A DNA stretch of 64,000 bases, taken from the NCBI GenBank assembly GCA_028277405.1, contig JANQGH010000070.1:1-64000 (forward strand), in the 5' to 3' direction. The DNA is from Alphaproteobacteria bacterium (GTDB lineage Bacteria; Pseudomonadota; Alphaproteobacteria; DSM-16000; Inquilinaceae). The first letter of the stretch is position 1; each line of letters begins with the position of its first letter. Under the pieces are notes generated by a model, which did no database searches, was not told the DNA's origin, and was given only the letters and a program-made list of their open reading frames with translations. A program made the translations under genes and the position numbers. Below, piece by piece: positions 62,600-64,000 of this stretch.

Positions 62600-62635
62600 T
62601 GTGCGACATACGAACAAAAGTTCTTATTGCGCACA
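62600..62635. promoter_or_regulatory. 36-bp palindromic operator, PcaR/PobR (IclR) type
   Basis: TGTGCGACATACGAAC (62600-62615), spacer AAAA, GTTCTTATTGCGCACA (62620-62635). Read in the same sense, the half-sites GTTCGTATGTCGCACA and GTTCTTATTGCGCACA agree at 13 of 16 positions. They resemble the GTTCGAT-NATCGCAC boxes known for IclR-family regulators of aromatic catabolism (PcaU, PobR, PcaR). The site lies immediately upstream of the hap promoter and 21 bases before the IclR start codon, so it could activate the operon and repress its own gene. Confidence 0.75.
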
Positions 62636-62656
62636 TTCTGCCACGGAGCAGATGCC

Positions 62657-63424
62657 ATGTCAACAGACGTTACGGAAAAGGACTTTGTCGCCTCTCTGGC
62701 GCGAGGTCTGGCGGTAATCCGCGTTTTCGGGCGCGACGCACCGTCGATGACATTGACCGAGGTGGCCAAACGCGCGGGCATGACGCGGGCGGCCGCGCGA
62801 CGCTTTCTTCTGACCCTGACCCAGCTCGGCTACGTCGCCACGGACGGCAAGCACTTCCAATTGACACCCCGGGTCATGGATCTCGGCTTCGCCTACCTGT
62901 CGTCGATGGATCTGTGGCAGGTGGCGATGCCTTTCATGGAGCAGGTCAGTAAGGAGCTGGAGGAGTCCTGCTCCGCTTCCGTGCTGGACGGTTGCGACGT
63001 GGTCTATGTCGCGCGGGTGCCGGCGCGACGGATCATGTCCGTCGGCCTGACGGTGGGCACGCGCCTGCCCGCCTTCTGCACCTCGATGGGCCGCGTTCTG
63101 CTGGCCGCCAAGACGCCGGAGGAGATCACAGCCTACATCTCGGCGACCGATCTGAAGCCGTTCACGGCCAATACCATCACCGACCCGGATATGCTGTTCA
63201 ACGCGATCGCACTAGCGGGTCAGCGCGGGTTCGCCTTGGTCGATCAGGAACTGGAAGAGGGTCTGTGTTCGCTGGCGGTGCCGATCCGCAACAAGGCCGG
63301 CCTGGTGCTCGCGGCCATGAATGTGAGCGGACATGCAAGCCGCGTCGGCCGCCGCGACATGGAAGAACGGTTCCTGCCCGTCCTTCAGGGCGCCGCAGCC
63401 GAGATCTCGCGGGCCCTGCCGTGA
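62657..63424 (+). CDS. IclR-family regulator of aromatic degradation (PcaR/PobR-like)
   Basis: 255 residues from ATG 62657, with GGAG 9-12 bases upstream. The N-terminal winged helix (MTLTEVAKRAGMTRAAARRFLLTLTQLGYV) is followed by the IclR effector domain (VGTRLPAFCTSMGRVLLA, DQELEEGLCSLAVPIRNKAGLVLAAMNVSGHASR). The opening FVASLARGLAVIRVF is typical of the PcaR/PcaU/PobR subgroup, which respond to 3-oxoadipate or hydroxybenzoates. It is divergent from hapC and is the obvious regulator; 3-oxoadipate is a plausible inducer. Confidence 0.92.
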   Translation: MSTDVTEKDFVASLARGLAVIRVFGRDAPSMTLTEVAKRAGMTRAAARRFLLTLTQLGYVATDGKHFQLTPRVMDLGFAYLSSMDLWQVAMPFMEQVSKELEESCSASVLDGCDVVYVARVPARRIMSVGLTVGTRLPAFCTSMGRVLLAAKTPEEITAYISATDLKPFTANTITDPDMLFNAIALAGQRGFALVDQELEEGLCSLAVPIRNKAGLVLAAMNVSGHASRVGRRDMEERFLPVLQGAAAEISRALP

Positions 63425-63446
63425 GCATCGACATCGCCGCCCCGCC

Positions 63447-64000
63447 ATGAGCGCAGCCGGCCTATCGCTCGACCGGGGCACGAAGGGTGGCAAGACCTTC
63501 GCGCTCAGGATGATCGAATGGGCCGATCCGGACAGTCTTGAGGCAGACGGCACGCAGCGCAAACGGCAGCGGCTGGAGTCGACGTTGACCGCAGCCATCC
63601 GAACACTTGCCGACGACCCGGAGATGACGGTCGGCTTCGGCGGACGGGAGGCCCGTGTGCAGGCAACGGGCTGTTTCCTGCCGCCTTTGCCCGCCAACCC
63701 AGGTGCCGCGGAATGGGCAATCGCGCGTGGTCAGGCCGATGGAATTGCGCTTTATCTCCGCCATCGCGATGCGGCGATCGAAGACCGGCTGCGCCCGCAC
63801 GACCCGGCGGCGGCCGAGGCGTTCACTCTCATGCAGCGCTGCCGCTGCGACGCGCTTGGCGTGCGCCGTTTTCGCGGCGTGACGGCCAATCTGGACGCGG
63901 CCCTGGCAGCTTCCCTCACCCGCCACGGGGTTGACGGCCGCACGCAGGCGAATCTACTGCCGGTTCGCTTGGCGCTGACAGGCATGTTTCGGCTCGTTTT
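63447..64000 (+). CDS. cobT: cobaltochelatase subunit CobT, N-terminal part (runs off the window)
   Basis: 184 codons from ATG 63447, open to the last base. The text follows the CobT N-terminal domain: LESTLTAAIRTLADDPEMTVGFGG, ARGQADGIALYLRHRDAAI, EAFTLMQRCRCDALGVRRFRGVTANLDAAL. CobT, with CobS and CobN, inserts cobalt into hydrogenobyrinate a,c-diamide in aerobic cobalamin synthesis. It begins 22 bases after the IclR gene. The usual upstream neighbour cobS is absent, so cobT is detached from it here. The VWA domain should follow beyond the window. Confidence 0.8.
   Translation, partial: MSAAGLSLDRGTKGGKTFALRMIEWADPDSLEADGTQRKRQRLESTLTAAIRTLADDPEMTVGFGGREARVQATGCFLPPLPANPGAAEWAIARGQADGIALYLRHRDAAIEDRLRPHDPAAAEAFTLMQRCRCDALGVRRFRGVTANLDAALAASLTRHGVDGRTQANLLPVRLALTGMFRLV

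Noticed and set aside
62520..62663. N-terminal extension of HapC
   Set aside because: The extra residues cross the palindrome and promoter and lack family similarity; ATG 62519 has a good ribosome site.

Overview
The window looks like chromosomal DNA of a GC-rich, metabolically versatile alphaproteobacterium. The linked ppx, rlmE, guaB, rsmB and guaA genes, the TRAP, BMP-type and Liv-type importers, the PcaR-type IclR regulator and the aerobic CobT start at the right edge all fit a Rhodospirillales-like organism. No rRNA or species marker is present, so the taxonomy is inference.

Layout. (1) 1-3560: the end of a decaying integrative element. It holds a small secreted peptide gene, an AlpA-type regulator cut by an IS630-family element (913-1957), and a frameshifted tyrosine integrase next to the 3' end of guaA, a known integration hotspot. 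(2) 3561-9863, minus strand: housekeeping genes ppx, rlmE, guaB, rsmB and guaA. (3) 10146-16343, plus strand: an aldehyde dehydrogenase, a ThDP-dependent decarboxylase-like enzyme and a complete TRAP transporter, then tRNA-Gln(CUG). (4) 16618-23877: a mixed region with a secreted protein of unknown function, a remnant of a sugar-phosphorylase gene, an MHS-type MFS transporter, a GH13_18 phosphorylase, a His-rich Tat-exported isochorismatase-fold hydrolase, an AraC regulator and a TupA-like ATP-grasp protein.

(5) 24015-39409: a nearly complete purine salvage and degradation locus. Divergent arms encode uricase/PuuE/UraD (minus) and UraH, XdhABC, a nucleoside-type ABC importer, two tandem BMP binding proteins and an adenine deaminase (plus), with a LysR regulator beside them. 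Together they would take adenine, hypoxanthine or xanthine to allantoate. (6) 39436-43908: a nucleosidase-like protein, then an Lhr-type helicase, a tiny acidic membrane protein and a PdeM-like phosphoesterase, i.e. part of the ligase-associated DNA-damage set. (7) 43973-50305: fasciclin protein, photolyase, FAD oxidoreductase, DUF1365 protein, cyclopropane-synthase-like methyltransferase and an AhpD-fold protein. This resembles the singlet-oxygen (RpoE/ChrR) response sets of phototrophic relatives, and a TGATCC-N18-TAA promoter candidate lies upstream of the photolyase.

(8) 50302-63424: the most coherent system. A minus-strand run of 13 genes encodes both subunits of a hydroquinone 1,2-dioxygenase, a semialdehyde dehydrogenase, 3-oxoadipate CoA-transferase (two subunits), maleylacetate reductase, a five-gene Liv-type ABC importer, 3-oxoadipyl-CoA thiolase and a small Rieske protein. 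A divergent IclR (PcaR/PobR-like) gene lies upstream with a striking 36-bp palindrome between them. The set would convert hydroquinone to succinyl-CoA and acetyl-CoA in one transcription unit that also carries its own importer. (9) 63447 to the window end: the start of a cobT gene.
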